Positions 1 to 6,296 of a stretch of DNA of 8,554 bases are shown piece by piece. This stretch comes from Rickettsiella sp. GTDB lineage: Bacteria > Pseudomonadota > Gammaproteobacteria > Diplorickettsiales > Diplorickettsiaceae. The position numbers and the translations under genes were made by a program. The notes under the pieces are model-generated. The model did not search any database. It was given only the letters and a program-made list of their open reading frames with translations, and was not told the DNA's origin. The stretch covers positions 1 through 8,554 of the forward strand of contig JAVHYG010000071.1 of NCBI GenBank assembly GCA_031119195.1. The letters are read 5' to 3'. Each line of letters starts with the position of its first letter. Position 1 is the stretch's first letter.

Positions 1-400
1 CACTTCAAGTTACGTCAAAAATTAATCTTAAAAAAATTTATTTAGTTTGATTAAATAATCTCTATAAATAGCTAAAAAAAATTTTTTTATTAATCTCTCT
101 AAAAATAACCAAGAAAATTAACAAAACAAAAACAATTTTAAGCTTTAGTCAACTACTTTTGCGTAGATAAGTTTGAAAAACGAAAAAATTAGCTATAACT
201 ATTTACTTACTTAAAAATTAATAAAAATTTATCTTCAAATTTTTAGTTTTCTTAAACTATTTCAATCCAATTCATCTGTAACTAACTTCAATATTTTTGA
301 AATTATTTTAAAAAAAATTTTTTATTACATAGATAAAAATAAGCTTAATTTAATGAATGAATAACTTTTTTTTAAGAGAGTATTAATTTTAGTTTAACGT
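1..400. other. AT-rich non-coding region upstream of gene 1
   Basis: No reading frame of useful length exists on either strand. The first 45 bases are open in frame 1 and end at a stop, so they could be the last codons of an upstream gene, but nothing supports this. The region holds several long A-tracts running into T-tracts, for example around 73-92 and 310-328, which are similar to each other and would be expected to bend DNA. No convincing -35/-10 pair was found: TTGAAA at 297-302 has no good -10 at 16-18 bases. The promoter of gene 1 is probably here but cannot be placed. Confidence 0.6.
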
Positions 401-445
401 ATGACTTATATAGTGAACGCACTATTAATAATTGGGCGCCATCTT

Positions 446-1882
446 ATGTTAGAAAATATACAATCTATTCTTTCTACTATTCGAGAGGAATACAAAATTA
501 ACGAAGAAGAAGTAAAAAAAATAATCTCAAAGCGTTTAACGGCTTTTTATGCGCAACTAATGAAGAGTGAAAACGGTACTGCTTCTGTTGATTCTATGAC
601 AGGAACACTAAAATATACAGCCGCTTCCCAAGCAACAATGATGACAGGTGGCTATGCATTAACAGCAGAGCCTATAACAGGAGGGGCTTTTTTAGCCGTA
701 GGAGCTGTAGCTTTTGTGGGTAGTAAACTTATACAATATAAAAAGGGCATGAATAAAAGTAGTCGAGTGAGTGAAGGCCGAGAAGCCGCTTTCCCTGGAA
801 ATGATATAGAAAACGTCATATTTAGTAACCGTCAATTAAATCGAGAAGGTTTAAAGGAAATCGTTGCTAACGCTTATACAAAACAATTAGCCGTTATGCT
901 TCTTATTGTTTATGAAATGAAAAAAAATCAACTGCCAGTACAAAATGAGTCTAAAAAAACTTTAGATTCATTTAAAAATTTCTCTAAAAAAAAAATCAGC
1001 GAATTAACAGATCAAGCTTTAGATAAAATACATCTTGGCTCAAATAATCCAGTTAATGACAAAACAAGCGAAAACTTTAATAAAATATTTAAAAATGTAC
1101 AGGAAATAATTATTAAATTAGATGATAATTTAAATATAGGGAGTATAGGCTTTTATATCAGTGGCTTAAATTTGCCCGAATTAAACGAAATTATAAAAAA
1201 CATTAATTCAAATTCAAATCCTAGTCGAGAAGAATGTATCGATCTTATATGGGTAATTGCCACTGCAAAATTTTTACTTGAAAAAAAAGAAGAACACAAA
1301 AATAGTCCTCCTAAAGTAACTATTATTCACTCTTTAATACAAATTATGAAGGAACCTATTTATAACGAAATCAAGGATGAAACTTTAAGTACGCGTACAA
1401 CTCCACGCGCTAATCCTAATAGATACGTATCGAGTCCCACTACAAGTACCAGCCGATGCACACCAAACCAAGCCTGGACTAGAAGAGTGAATGAACAGAG
1501 TCATTTAACCTCTACTTCAGCTCTATATGTTAATTCTCTGGAAGTTAATAATTTTACACACCGACCAAGTATTGATACTTCATATGACGATGTATATCAA
1601 CCACGACAAAATAGTGCTCCCCCTTCAGATCATTATCAAACACCATCTAATCAATCTAAACCAGTCATCAAGCCAAAGCCTACATCAGCTGCAATAACAC
1701 AATCACAACAGCAAGTTAGTGTTTCTAGAAATAATACGCTAGCTACTCTAAGACATGGAAGCCTAGCTAATAATCCTAATACCCTTTTTGCAACGAGAGC
1801 TAATGTAAATACTACTATCCGAGCATTACAACAACAATTAAATCTGCAAAAAAATCTAAGCCCGCCCAGACCCAATAATTAA
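446..1882 (+). CDS. Orphan membrane-hairpin protein with disordered tail, subfamily A; candidate effector (gene 1)
   Basis: Function is not recognised. From the ATG at 446 the product is 478 residues. An N-terminal helical segment (1-45) is followed by a Gly/Ala-rich apolar stretch (about 63-96) that could form one or two membrane helices. A charged helical domain (about 125-312) contains an apolar helix at 146-158 and a signature helix around Trp269. The tail (313-478) is rich in Ser, Thr, Asn, Gln and Pro and looks disordered. An EPIYN site (303-307) sits where domain meets tail and resembles the EPIYA tyrosine-phosphorylation motif of bacterial effectors. The frame is open from an ATG at 401. 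I prefer 446 because gene 3, a paralog, begins at the equivalent point (ENIQSIL against EKISNVI); a GGG at 434-436 is only a weak ribosome-binding site. No signal peptide is seen from 446. The secreted-effector role is inference. Confidence 0.85.
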   Translation: MLENIQSILSTIREEYKINEEEVKKIISKRLTAFYAQLMKSENGTASVDSMTGTLKYTAASQATMMTGGYALTAEPITGGAFLAVGAVAFVGSKLIQYKKGMNKSSRVSEGREAAFPGNDIENVIFSNRQLNREGLKEIVANAYTKQLAVMLLIVYEMKKNQLPVQNESKKTLDSFKNFSKKKISELTDQALDKIHLGSNNPVNDKTSENFNKIFKNVQEIIIKLDDNLNIGSIGFYISGLNLPELNEIIKNINSNSNPSREECIDLIWVIATAKFLLEKKEEHKNSPPKVTIIHSLIQIMKEPIYNEIKDETLSTRTTPRANPNRYVSSPTTSTSRCTPNQAWTRRVNEQSHLTSTSALYVNSLEVNNFTHRPSIDTSYDDVYQPRQNSAPPSDHYQTPSNQSKPVIKPKPTSAAITQSQQQVSVSRNNTLATLRHGSLANNPNTLFATRANVNTTIRALQQQLNLQKNLSPPRPNN

Positions 1883-1916
1883 TAACTAGGCATTTTTTTT
1901 AAGTTGATCCCTAAAC

Positions 1917-1949
1917 TTATATAAGAGGTAAAAAGTACCTCTTATATAA
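1917..1949 (+). terminator. Perfect 14-bp inverted repeat, possible terminator of gene 1
   Basis: Arms at 1917-1930 (TTATATAAGAGGTA) and 1936-1949 (TACCTCTTATATAA) are exact reverse complements around a 5-base loop (AAAAG). It lies 34 bases after the gene 1 stop. A run of five T begins at 1956, seven bases past the stem, and eight T (1893-1900) precede the stem, so it is not a textbook intrinsic terminator. The stem is mostly A/T with one GAGG core. It may instead be a protein-binding palindrome or an RNA-stabilising hairpin at the 3' end of the gene 1 message. Confidence 0.55.
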
Positions 1950-1993
1950 ACTATGTTTTTAAAAGTAATATTTAAAAAAATCATTTTAATAAA

Positions 1994-1997
1994 GAGA
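1994..1997 (+). promoter_or_regulatory. Ribosome-binding site deciding the gene 2 start
   Basis: GAGA within AAAGAGAATC lies six bases before the ATG at 2004. The alternative in-frame ATG at 1953 follows directly after the inverted repeat, has no purine-rich site, and would add a 17-residue Lys/Ile-rich extension. The start at 2004 is therefore favoured. Confidence 0.65.
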
Positions 1998-2003
1998 ATC
2001 ATT

Positions 2004-3281
2004 ATGAAATTAAATCAAAGCCAAGAAAAAGCACTTGCCGAAATTACAGAACGTATTCCTCTCGAGGATAAAGATCAGGAGCTTTTAAGTGTACTAGTAG
2101 AAAAAATTAAAGAAAAATGTACTAGCATTTCTTATCATAATAACATTTCTAAAGTAGCCACGAGTATACCAAAAACAGTTAAAAATAATCCAAAAACTAC
2201 GGGCCTAGCCACAAAAGTAGTTGCGGCGGGAACAGCACCTTTAACAGCTGGAGCTATAGGTGGTACAAGTGGTAGTCTTATTGGAAAGATAATTAATGAA
2301 TCTATTACACAAGGTACAAATGCTGCAGTAGATCCCATCAGAAAAGTTCCTTTAGCGGGTGATCCCATTGCAGACGGATTAGGATCAGTATTCGGTGAAG
2401 TTGCAAATATTTTTGATGGTATTGGAGGATTTATTGCAGCTATTGTAATCACTATATTAGCTTCTAAAATCTCCTATAAATTTAATAAGTGGTCTATAAA
2501 AATGTTAGGCAAAATGATAGACAAGCTTTTAAATTCAGCGTTTGATGTCAAAGATGTAGATAAAGAATTGCTCGACTTATTACAGCAAGAAGCGATCATT
2601 CATTTTTTTTGTAAAAGTATTATATTTATTAACCAAAACAACCCTCTCGTTAACAAAAGCCTTTTTAAAAAAATATTTCCATTTAAAAAAATGGCCCTTT
2701 TCAGTGAAGAAACTAAAATATTAAAAGCCACTAAATCGGAGATTTACCGTAGTAATCAAGCCACAGCGAATGATTGCACCACTCTTTCAAAATACTTAGA
2801 ATCAGCACTGCCTCTTAACCCAGTAGATAAAATAGAACTTAGTGATAAACTAAAACCAGTCCTTGAAATTTTACAAAAAATAGGTGATAAGGGAACGAGT
2901 AATAAGAAAAGCGACACAATTCACCCAGTTCATGCATTAGGTAAAGCTATCTGCACACCACGTTCTGCCGTGCAAAATAGCATAGTTTTAGCTACAGGTA
3001 ATTCACAATCACAAACGGTACATAAAACACCGTTGTCGTACAAACCTGCTCCTAATGATAGCTTTGTTCCAGCAACGACTAGTAGGCAAACACCTAGTTC
3101 ATCTGAAGAACAAACACGACGTAATAGCAACGTATCTAACCTAACGCAACGATTTGAACAAGAATCACATCAAAGTAGAGTAAATAACCCACATAGATTT
3201 CACAGACCGGCCCCTAAACCACCATTGAATAGACAAACGCAAGCTAAAGACGCGAGTGAGAATACGTTTAGAAAACGATAA
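2004..3281 (+). CDS. Orphan membrane protein with Gly/Ala-rich core and proline-rich tail, subfamily B (gene 2)
   Basis: Function is not recognised. The product is 425 residues from ATG 2004. A short helical N-terminus (1-55) leads through an NNP turn into a Gly/Ala/Thr-rich apolar segment (67-96). A Gly/Pro-containing linker (about 105-138) with two GDP/GDPI turns follows, then a strong membrane segment (139-155). Residues 160-295 are a charged helical domain. The tail (about 296-425) is low in complexity and rich in Ser, Thr, Gln, Asn and Pro, ending in Arg/Lys. Within it RPAPKPP (401-407) fits the class I SH3-ligand pattern. The core aligns by eye with gene 6 (NNPKTTGLATK against KNPTTIKALGK, and GGFIAAI against SGFLAAI), so the two are paralogs. 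No signal peptide is visible. Placement in a host membrane or the bacterial envelope is inference; the two-segment layout only loosely resembles chlamydial Inc proteins. Confidence 0.88.
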   Translation: MKLNQSQEKALAEITERIPLEDKDQELLSVLVEKIKEKCTSISYHNNISKVATSIPKTVKNNPKTTGLATKVVAAGTAPLTAGAIGGTSGSLIGKIINESITQGTNAAVDPIRKVPLAGDPIADGLGSVFGEVANIFDGIGGFIAAIVITILASKISYKFNKWSIKMLGKMIDKLLNSAFDVKDVDKELLDLLQQEAIIHFFCKSIIFINQNNPLVNKSLFKKIFPFKKMALFSEETKILKATKSEIYRSNQATANDCTTLSKYLESALPLNPVDKIELSDKLKPVLEILQKIGDKGTSNKKSDTIHPVHALGKAICTPRSAVQNSIVLATGNSQSQTVHKTPLSYKPAPNDSFVPATTSRQTPSSSEEQTRRNSNVSNLTQRFEQESHQSRVNNPHRFHRPAPKPPLNRQTQAKDASENTFRKR

Positions 3282-3380
3282 GAACAAATGTGGCGTATAC
3301 AAAAATTATAAAAATAATTTTAAATAAACTTAAATAATTTTGCTCTTATTAAACAAATCCAGTTTCATACAACTTACTAC

Positions 3381-3383
3381 AGG
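3381..3383 (+). promoter_or_regulatory. Ribosome-binding site of gene 3
   Basis: AGG six bases before the ATG at 3390 is a reasonable Shine-Dalgarno core and fixes this start. The next in-frame ATG is at codon 26, inside the region that aligns with gene 1. Confidence 0.55.
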
Positions 3384-3389
3384 CAATAT

Positions 3390-4391
3390 ATGTCAAACGA
3401 AAAAATAAGCAATGTTATTTTAAACATCCAGTACTTTTTTAAACTAGATGAAAAGGATCAAAATATGGCTAAGGAATCAGTAGAAATTATGATGCGAGCC
3501 AGTTTTAATAAAATTACTAAGCAAAATCAGTTTGATTTAAGAAAAAAAAGTAATAAGTTATCCAAATTGGCTAAAGCACTAGTCATACCCAAAACAAAAA
3601 TTTATGATGGTAATACTTTTTTAGCGGCGTCTACTTATCAAGCTATATTGTTTAAAAGCCAACAACTAAACTTACCTAAATTAAAAGCACATACTAAAAT
3701 GTCTTACCCTCTTTTAGCCTTTTATGTTGCCATAGCTTATGCAAAAGGAAAAGGTAATAACTCGGGTATTGCTGATAAAATAAAAAAAAATTTTTCACTC
3801 ATTCAAAAGCGGGCAGATACTATTTTTGCTAACACCAACGCCGAAAACAAGCAACAATTAATTGAGACAGAGGCTAAGTTATTGCAAGATTTGCCACAAG
3901 GTTATTTAAAAATTCGTAGACATTTTATTGTGGATAATGAACTTAACGAAGATAAAACAAGTGAAATGTTTAATCGTTGGCTTTGGCTAATCGCTATAAC
4001 CCAATTTTTAGGAAAAAAAGCTGAAAACTATAAAAAAAATTATATCATTACCAATATAGAAGTTTTACTGACTTCAGATCATGCCTTTTATAAGACAAAT
4101 GATTCTGATCATTTGCCTAACAATTCCGATGGACCCACCCCATCCGGTATTGCCGATATAATAAATGAGCACGGCGCTTCATCTGATCCTGCAATCGATG
4201 AGCTAGAAAAGTTTTTGCAAATAACCACTTGTACAAATGAAAGACAAATTTCGTCTTCTCAACAACTCACAAGCCGCTACGCAGATCAGCTTTCGTCCTG
4301 CGGTCTATTTAATGCTCCTAAAGAATCCAATGTTTCAGCAAAAATCGAAGAGAATGATGTTTACAATGAATGTATGAAGTATAAATTTTAA
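3390..4391 (+). CDS. Orphan helical protein lacking the membrane hairpin, subfamily A (gene 3)
   Basis: Function is not recognised. It is the shortest complete member of the cluster at 333 residues. It aligns by eye with gene 1 at the N-terminus (1-45) and again in the helical domain: the apolar helix around 106-118 matches gene 1 146-158, and the WLWLIAITQF helix (197-206) matches the gene 1 helix around Trp269, followed in both by a Lys/Glu-rich stretch. Between these parts there is no Gly-rich hydrophobic hairpin, only a Lys-rich linker (50-75), so this member is probably soluble or peripheral. Residues about 236-333 form a polar, probably disordered tail, shorter than in the paralogs. It ends in a Tyr/Lys/Phe-containing segment with DVYNE at 323-327. 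Hairpin loss after duplication is inference; an ancestral state without a hairpin is also possible. Confidence 0.88.
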   Translation: MSNEKISNVILNIQYFFKLDEKDQNMAKESVEIMMRASFNKITKQNQFDLRKKSNKLSKLAKALVIPKTKIYDGNTFLAASTYQAILFKSQQLNLPKLKAHTKMSYPLLAFYVAIAYAKGKGNNSGIADKIKKNFSLIQKRADTIFANTNAENKQQLIETEAKLLQDLPQGYLKIRRHFIVDNELNEDKTSEMFNRWLWLIAITQFLGKKAENYKKNYIITNIEVLLTSDHAFYKTNDSDHLPNNSDGPTPSGIADIINEHGASSDPAIDELEKFLQITTCTNERQISSSQQLTSRYADQLSSCGLFNAPKESNVSAKIEENDVYNECMKYKF

Positions 4392-4429
4392 AATGCAATT
4401 AGACTTGTACTACAAAAAATAGACATGTT

Positions 4430-4442
4430 TTATGTGACATAA
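4430..4442. promoter_or_regulatory. Palindrome TTATGTGACATAA, possible operator
   Basis: Two 6-base arms are exact reverse complements around one central G, 39 bases after the gene 3 stop and about 190 bases before gene 4. This is the size and symmetry of a dimeric regulator site, but no second copy was found in the window, and short AT-rich palindromes arise by chance. Confidence 0.2.
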
Positions 4443-4494
4443 GCTGAAATTTACAGTTTGCTTTCTCGTAGCTAACCGAATTTCTTATACAATT

Positions 4495-4512
4495 ATTAAG
4501 CTGCTGCTTAAT
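4495..4512. repeat. Small hairpin in the gene 3-gene 4 spacer
   Basis: ATTAAGC and GCTTAAT are exact reverse complements with a TGCT loop, giving a 7-bp stem. No T-run follows, so it does not look like a terminator. The 4441-4560 part of the spacer is somewhat less A/T-rich than the others and contains no reading frame. It may hold a leader or small RNA, but nothing proves that. Confidence 0.25.
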
Positions 4513-4558
4513 TGGTATGGGTTGCTCAGCACATGAAATAAGATTCGTTTAAGGTTTT

Positions 4559-4570
4559 TACTTTAAAGTA
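4559..4570. promoter_or_regulatory. Perfect 12-bp palindrome TACTTTAAAGTA upstream of gene 4
   Basis: The sequence is its own reverse complement and lies 51 bases before the gene 4 ATG, a possible operator position. Composition makes chance occurrence fairly likely. Confidence 0.18.
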
Positions 4571-4621
4571 TTCATTAACTAAATAGATAATAATTGACAA
4601 ATTATAAAATTTATACTAAAA

Positions 4622-6106
4622 ATGCCAAAATCAACTCTTTCGACTCCAAAAGAACTTCTAGACATTAGAAACCCAAGACAAGCTTCATACAGAAGTAAAA
4701 AATATCCTTCCTCTTTTATTCAAACATTGAATATGACTATGGACGTTTTAATTCACCCTATTGTTAAATCGAACCATGCTACAAACTATTTTAGAGCAGC
4801 CACTAGTAATAGTAAAAACGCTTTTTTTTCAGAATATGCAAGCACAAGATCCTGCCATTCTTCCACCAAGCTAAACAATGAGTTTTCAACTTTTGCCCAA
4901 ATTGATCCTATGCAAACAGAAATTGAGGAATTTGAAGCAGAAAATTTTGAACTTTATTTACAAACAGTTTGTGAAGAATTAAAGACTTATCTTTGCATTA
5001 ATGAGAAAGATTGGGAAGCTAAGAAAAAAAGTGATTATAAAGATAGCATTATAGAAAAATTTACAACAAAATGTAAAAAACAAGAATCACTCGCAAAATC
5101 TTCTATAAAAAAAACTATGCACGAAAAATCAGCTTTAATAAGTTTGGGTGTATCTAGTAGTGTAACTCTAACGTCAATGGCTGTCGCTTTAAACGTTCCT
5201 GCAGGAATATTAACCGCAATCGGAGCTGCATTAGTATTTTTTGGTAGCCTAGGATTAAAACTAAATAAAGTCCGCTCCAATAAACAAATTGCTAAAAATC
5301 TTTTACCTTATTTATCAGGCGATATAAATAATAATGCAACGATAGAACTTGTTAGTTTACTTTTAACCTTACAATTGACAGATACGGGTAAAGATAAAAA
5401 GAAATTAAAATCAATAAGCTCTATAGTTAATTCCAGCACGATAAAACCGTTTAAAAAAGAATGTAAAATTAGGAATCTAAAAGATCCTATTGCTGCTTTA
5501 GAGAAAAAATTAGAGGACATTTCTGACTTAGCCAAAAAAAATACTGAGCAATTATTCAATAATCTTAATCGCTATGTAACTAAAACTAAATATTCATCAA
5601 TACCACGAAGGATTCATGATATCCTAATACCTAAGCCGATTTACGCAAACCAAAATACTGAAAACTTAAGAAAATGCAATGTTTTAATGGCTTTTTTAGG
5701 CGCATTAGCTATGTCTATAGATAAAGAAAGTACTGAAAAACAAGCATTTTTTTATGAAAAATTAATAGCTATACGTAAAAAAACTGACGAAAAAATAAAT
5801 ACTATTACACTTAATAATGATATCTCTGAAACGAATTCAATTATTACTGACTCAGGCATTTCCACAAATATACAATGTAAATACGATGCTCCTAATCTCA
5901 ATAGTATTTCTGGCCAAACCTGGAAACAGAGTAATTCCGTGGATAATAACTCTCAAACTTGTTTAAGCGATGCTGATAGCGGCTGCTCATTTTCAAGTTC
6001 ACGTTTTTTCAAACCTACTCGAGTCACTACAGTAAAAATAACCTATACACCAAAATCTCATGTACTTCCTCCCGCAATACCTTTGCAAGCTTCTCCATTA
6101 ATTTGA
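4622..6106 (+). CDS. Orphan protein with Inc-like hydrophobic hairpin, subfamily A, close paralog of gene 5 (gene 4)
   Basis: Function is not recognised. The product is 494 residues. The N-terminus (1-95) is Ser/Asn/Lys-rich and probably disordered. A helical segment (about 105-168) contains LAKSSI (158-163). An apolar stretch (169-213) with a central NVPAG turn suggests a two-helix membrane hairpin. A helical domain (about 220-392) follows, then a polar tail (about 393-494) ending in a proline-containing hydrophobic segment. Gene 5 matches across the whole central part: LYLQ/FYLQ, LAKSSI, AKNL, an LAKK/LAKT helix ending NRY/KRY, CNVL/CNYL, and AFFYEK/KVFYAN. No ribosome-binding site is seen before ATG 4622, but genes 4, 5 and 6 all begin MPK, which supports it; later ATGs at codons 38 and 40 are alternatives. 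KPIYA (338-342) and DSGIST (410-415) resemble eukaryotic-type short motifs but may be chance. Confidence 0.87.
   Translation: MPKSTLSTPKELLDIRNPRQASYRSKKYPSSFIQTLNMTMDVLIHPIVKSNHATNYFRAATSNSKNAFFSEYASTRSCHSSTKLNNEFSTFAQIDPMQTEIEEFEAENFELYLQTVCEELKTYLCINEKDWEAKKKSDYKDSIIEKFTTKCKKQESLAKSSIKKTMHEKSALISLGVSSSVTLTSMAVALNVPAGILTAIGAALVFFGSLGLKLNKVRSNKQIAKNLLPYLSGDINNNATIELVSLLLTLQLTDTGKDKKKLKSISSIVNSSTIKPFKKECKIRNLKDPIAALEKKLEDISDLAKKNTEQLFNNLNRYVTKTKYSSIPRRIHDILIPKPIYANQNTENLRKCNVLMAFLGALAMSIDKESTEKQAFFYEKLIAIRKKTDEKINTITLNNDISETNSIITDSGISTNIQCKYDAPNLNSISGQTWKQSNSVDNNSQTCLSDADSGCSFSSSRFFKPTRVTTVKITYTPKSHVLPPAIPLQASPLI
6050..6061 (+). repeat. Short repeat CCAAAATCTCAT, copy in the gene 4 tail
   Basis: The same 12 bases occur at 6300-6311 at the start of gene 5. 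CAAAATCTCATGT is shared between 6051-6063 and 7837-7849 in the gene 5 tail. All three copies are read in the same frame as Lys-Ser-His. This is either residual identity from duplication or chance in biased sequence. Confidence 0.35.
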
Positions 6107-6256
6107 ACCATCGCTGAATAATAAAAAAGTTATCACCTAATTTTATAATTTTTTTTAAAAATTAATATTGGTTAAAAATGTTATATTTTTATTATTAACT
6201 TTAATTTAATTTAAATATTGACTTAATTTAAGATTAATTTTTTTAAGTTAAGATAA

Positions 6257-6275
6257 TTATCAACTTTTTTGATAA
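6257..6275. promoter_or_regulatory. Small inverted repeat just upstream of gene 5
   Basis: TTATCAA and TTGATAA form an exact 7-bp inverted repeat around a CTTTT loop, ending 21 bases before the preferred ATG at 6297. It could be an operator half-site pair or a weak leader hairpin. The whole spacer 6107-6296 is extremely A/T-rich with repeated TTAATTTAA-like words, and TTGACT at 6218-6223 has no good -10 partner. Confidence 0.22.
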
Positions 6276-6296
6276 AAAAATGTGGATAAAAAAACT

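Noticed and set aside
401..445. N-terminal signal peptide in gene 1
   Set aside because: The apolar stretch exists only if translation starts at 401, which lacks support; from 446 there is no signal peptide.
1651..1875. Open frame of 74 codons on the minus strand
   Set aside because: It lies wholly opposite the low-complexity tail of gene 1; its Cys/Leu/Val-rich product mirrors the other strand's codons and there is no ribosome-binding site.
2135..2452. Open frame of 105 codons on the minus strand
   Set aside because: It is antisense to the Gly/Ala-rich core of gene 2; the apolar Pro/Ala-rich product is a typical shadow of such a segment.
3302..3321. Inverted repeat AAAATTAT/ATAATTTT after gene 2 as a terminator
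   Set aside because: The 8-bp stem is only A/T, has no T-run of note, and such palindromes are expected by chance in this composition.
4594..4622. TTGACA followed by TATACT upstream of gene 4 as a sigma-70 promoter
   Set aside because: The spacer is only 12 bases, too short for a functional -35/-10 pair, and the -10 would lie at the start codon.
5035..5559. Two minus-strand open frames (5035-5280 and 5308-5559)
   Set aside because: Both are antisense to the part of gene 4 conserved with gene 5, so the plus-strand gene is the real one.
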